From: Chloroflexota bacterium | GTDB taxonomy: Bacteria > Chloroflexota > Limnocylindria > Limnocylindrales > CSP1-4 | DNA: 7,974 bases | Reading direction: 5' to 3' | Assembly: GCA_013694835.1 (NCBI GenBank) | Contig: JACDBP010000396.1 | Location: 1 to 7,974, forward strand | Shown here: positions 6,827 through 7,974 of the stretch, piece after piece | How positions within the stretch are numbered: position 1 is the first letter of the stretch | Layout: each line of letters begins with the position of its first letter | The notes under the pieces: model-generated | The model's database searches: none | What the model saw: only the letters and a program-made list of their open reading frames with translations | What the model was told of the DNA's origin: nothing | Made by a program: the position numbers and the translations under genes

Positions 6827-7974
6827 GTGCACCCCTCTGCTGGTCGCTCCGGCGGCCGCGGCGTCCTGCGATCGCGCAACGGCCTCCGCGGGCTCCGCGG
6901 CCCACTCACGCTCCTCTGCCTCCTCGTCCTGGCGCCAACGCTCGCCGGCTGCGGGGCTTCGCCCTCGCGAACAGCACGCGAGAGCATCGCCCCCACCCTC
7001 GACCCAAGCAGGGGGCCCGCGGCCAGCCTCAGAGGCGGCTCGCTCCAGGTCGACGGACCTCCGGTCGCCACGGTCGACGGCACGGCCATCACCCGCCAGG
7101 AATGGGCCGATCGCGTGAAGTTGATCCGCTACCGCTACGACCGCGAGCGGACGCGCCTCCAGGCCCAGGTCGCCGCTGGCGAGGTGAACGAGCAGACCGC
7201 ACAGGAGCGGCTCATGGGACTCGCCTCCAACGCCGCCGATGCGGAGAGCGTGGCGATCGAGGAGCTCATCGACCTGGCGCTCCAGGGCCGGCTCGCGCGC
7301 GAACAGCAGCTGGCGATCACGCCCGCCGACGTGGACGCTGCGCTGGCAGCGGAGGCGCGTGGCGACCCGGCATTCCTCAGCGAGCTCGCCCGATCCCTCG
7401 ACGAGACGGCGTACCGGCGAAACCTGGAGGCGGAGGTGCTCGCCGCCAAGCTGCGGACCGAGATCGTGGATCGGGCCACCGCCGGGACCGTCGACCAGCT
7501 CCGTGTCTCGGAGATCCTGCTGCAGGGCGTCGAGGAGAACGAAGGTGGCACGGACCGCGGAGCCATCCGCGCCAGCCACATCGTGTACTCCCCCAAGGAC
7601 GATTGGGAGAACGCCCCGGGCCTGCCCCTGGACGACCCCGCATGGGTCGAGGCGCAGACCCAGGCCGAAGCCGCAGCCGACACCCTCAAAGCGATCACCG
7701 ATCCCGTCGCCCGGTCTCAGCGGTTCGCCGAGCTCGCGCGGACGGAGAGCGACGAGGCCATGACGGGCGCCGAGGGTGGTGACCTCGGCTGGGTCTCGCC
7801 GGACCAGCTCGCTCCCGAGATGGCCGATGCGCTGTTCGCTGTGCCATACGAGGTCGGGGACATCATCGGTCCGGTGCCGACCGAGTTCGGCGCGTCGGTC
7901 CTGCTGTACGTGGACCGCCGCTCACCGCTCGCCGAGCGCGTGGCATCGGTCCAGGCGCGTCTGGCCGAGCCGGA
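6827..7974 (+). CDS. Lipoprotein peptidyl-prolyl isomerase, SurA/PrsA-like (3' end outside window)
   Basis: The frame is open from GTG 6827 to the window end (382 codons so far); an in-frame TAG at 6815 excludes an earlier start. Arg-rich residues 7-24 precede a hydrophobic stretch (27-39) and the lipobox LAGC with Cys42, so it is an exported, lipid-anchored protein. Residues 80-95 (VATVDGTAITRQEW) match the start of SurA/PrsA-type chaperone domains. A parvulin rotamase domain follows from about 247 to 365: RASHIV with His251, an insert of about 20 residues rich in Asp/Pro, then GGDLGW (317-322) and TEFG (352-355). It should help fold exported proteins outside the membrane. The second conserved His, usual after FG (as in GYHII or GWHII), is replaced by Ser357, so isomerase activity may be reduced. 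It is transcribed away from the minus-strand operon. Confidence 0.85.
   Translation, partial: MHPSAGRSGGRGVLRSRNGLRGLRGPLTLLCLLVLAPTLAGCGASPSRTARESIAPTLDPSRGPAASLRGGSLQVDGPPVATVDGTAITRQEWADRVKLIRYRYDRERTRLQAQVAAGEVNEQTAQERLMGLASNAADAESVAIEELIDLALQGRLAREQQLAITPADVDAALAAEARGDPAFLSELARSLDETAYRRNLEAEVLAAKLRTEIVDRATAGTVDQLRVSEILLQGVEENEGGTDRGAIRASHIVYSPKDDWENAPGLPLDDPAWVEAQTQAEAAADTLKAITDPVARSQRFAELARTESDEAMTGAEGGDLGWVSPDQLAPEMADALFAVPYEVGDIIGPVPTEFGASVLLYVDRRSPLAERVASVQARLAEP

Noticed and set aside
6821..7579. Upstream extension of the 5915 minus-strand frame to 554 residues
   Set aside because: The extension is antisense to the lipoprotein gene, which has a clear signal peptide, lipobox and parvulin motifs; the extra protein is low-complexity.
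7102..7782. Plus-strand open frame of 226 codons, and the 174-codon frame at 7239-7763
   Set aside because: Both are out-of-frame shadows of the lipoprotein coding sequence, rich in Arg/Pro/Gly or Ser/Arg, with no domain.

Overview
The window is GC-rich DNA with dense, mostly co-directional genes, G/C at most third codon positions, and frequent stop/start overlaps. This fits a high-GC bacterium such as a Chloroflexota (for example a Limnocylindria-like lineage) or an actinobacterium. The assignment is an inference from gene style and family types; no rRNA or other marker is present. There is no tRNA, rRNA, CRISPR array, insertion sequence or phage gene.

Layout on the minus strand, in reading order. 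A protein resembling a secretion-type ATPase without a P-loop (6820-5915) is followed after 7 nt by an AAA+ ATPase of the magnesium-chelatase/MoxR-like type (5907-4483). Then, after 8 nt, comes an alpha/beta-hydrolase (4474-3737), and with a 4-nt ATGA overlap a 696-residue von Willebrand factor A protein (3740-1650). These four look like one operon. After a 218-nt gap lies a class II fructose-bisphosphate-aldolase-like gene (1431-16) with its own strong ribosome binding site. On the plus strand, diverging from the operon head with only 6 nt between start codons, is a GTG-started lipoprotein of the SurA/PrsA parvulin type (6827 to the window end, incomplete).

The AAA+ and VWA proteins are a recognised type of partnership: a ring ATPase plus a MIDAS-containing partner that brings the ATPase to a target for metal insertion or remodelling. 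No chlorophyll or cobalamin gene is present, so the target is unknown. The unusual points are an esterase-like hydrolase placed between the two partners, and a P-loop-less ATPase-like protein with a histidine-rich tail at the head of the operon.

The other points of interest are regulatory or vestigial. The lipoprotein gene has no ribosome binding site but has a TAGCAT -10-like box placed exactly for leaderless transcription, and this box contains the complement of the start codon of the divergent operon. The gap between the VWA and aldolase genes contains a 31-codon plus-strand reading frame with a near-perfect FAD/NAD Rossmann GxGxxG signature that stops at once. It may be a relic of an oxidoreductase, a tiny membrane peptide, or chance.
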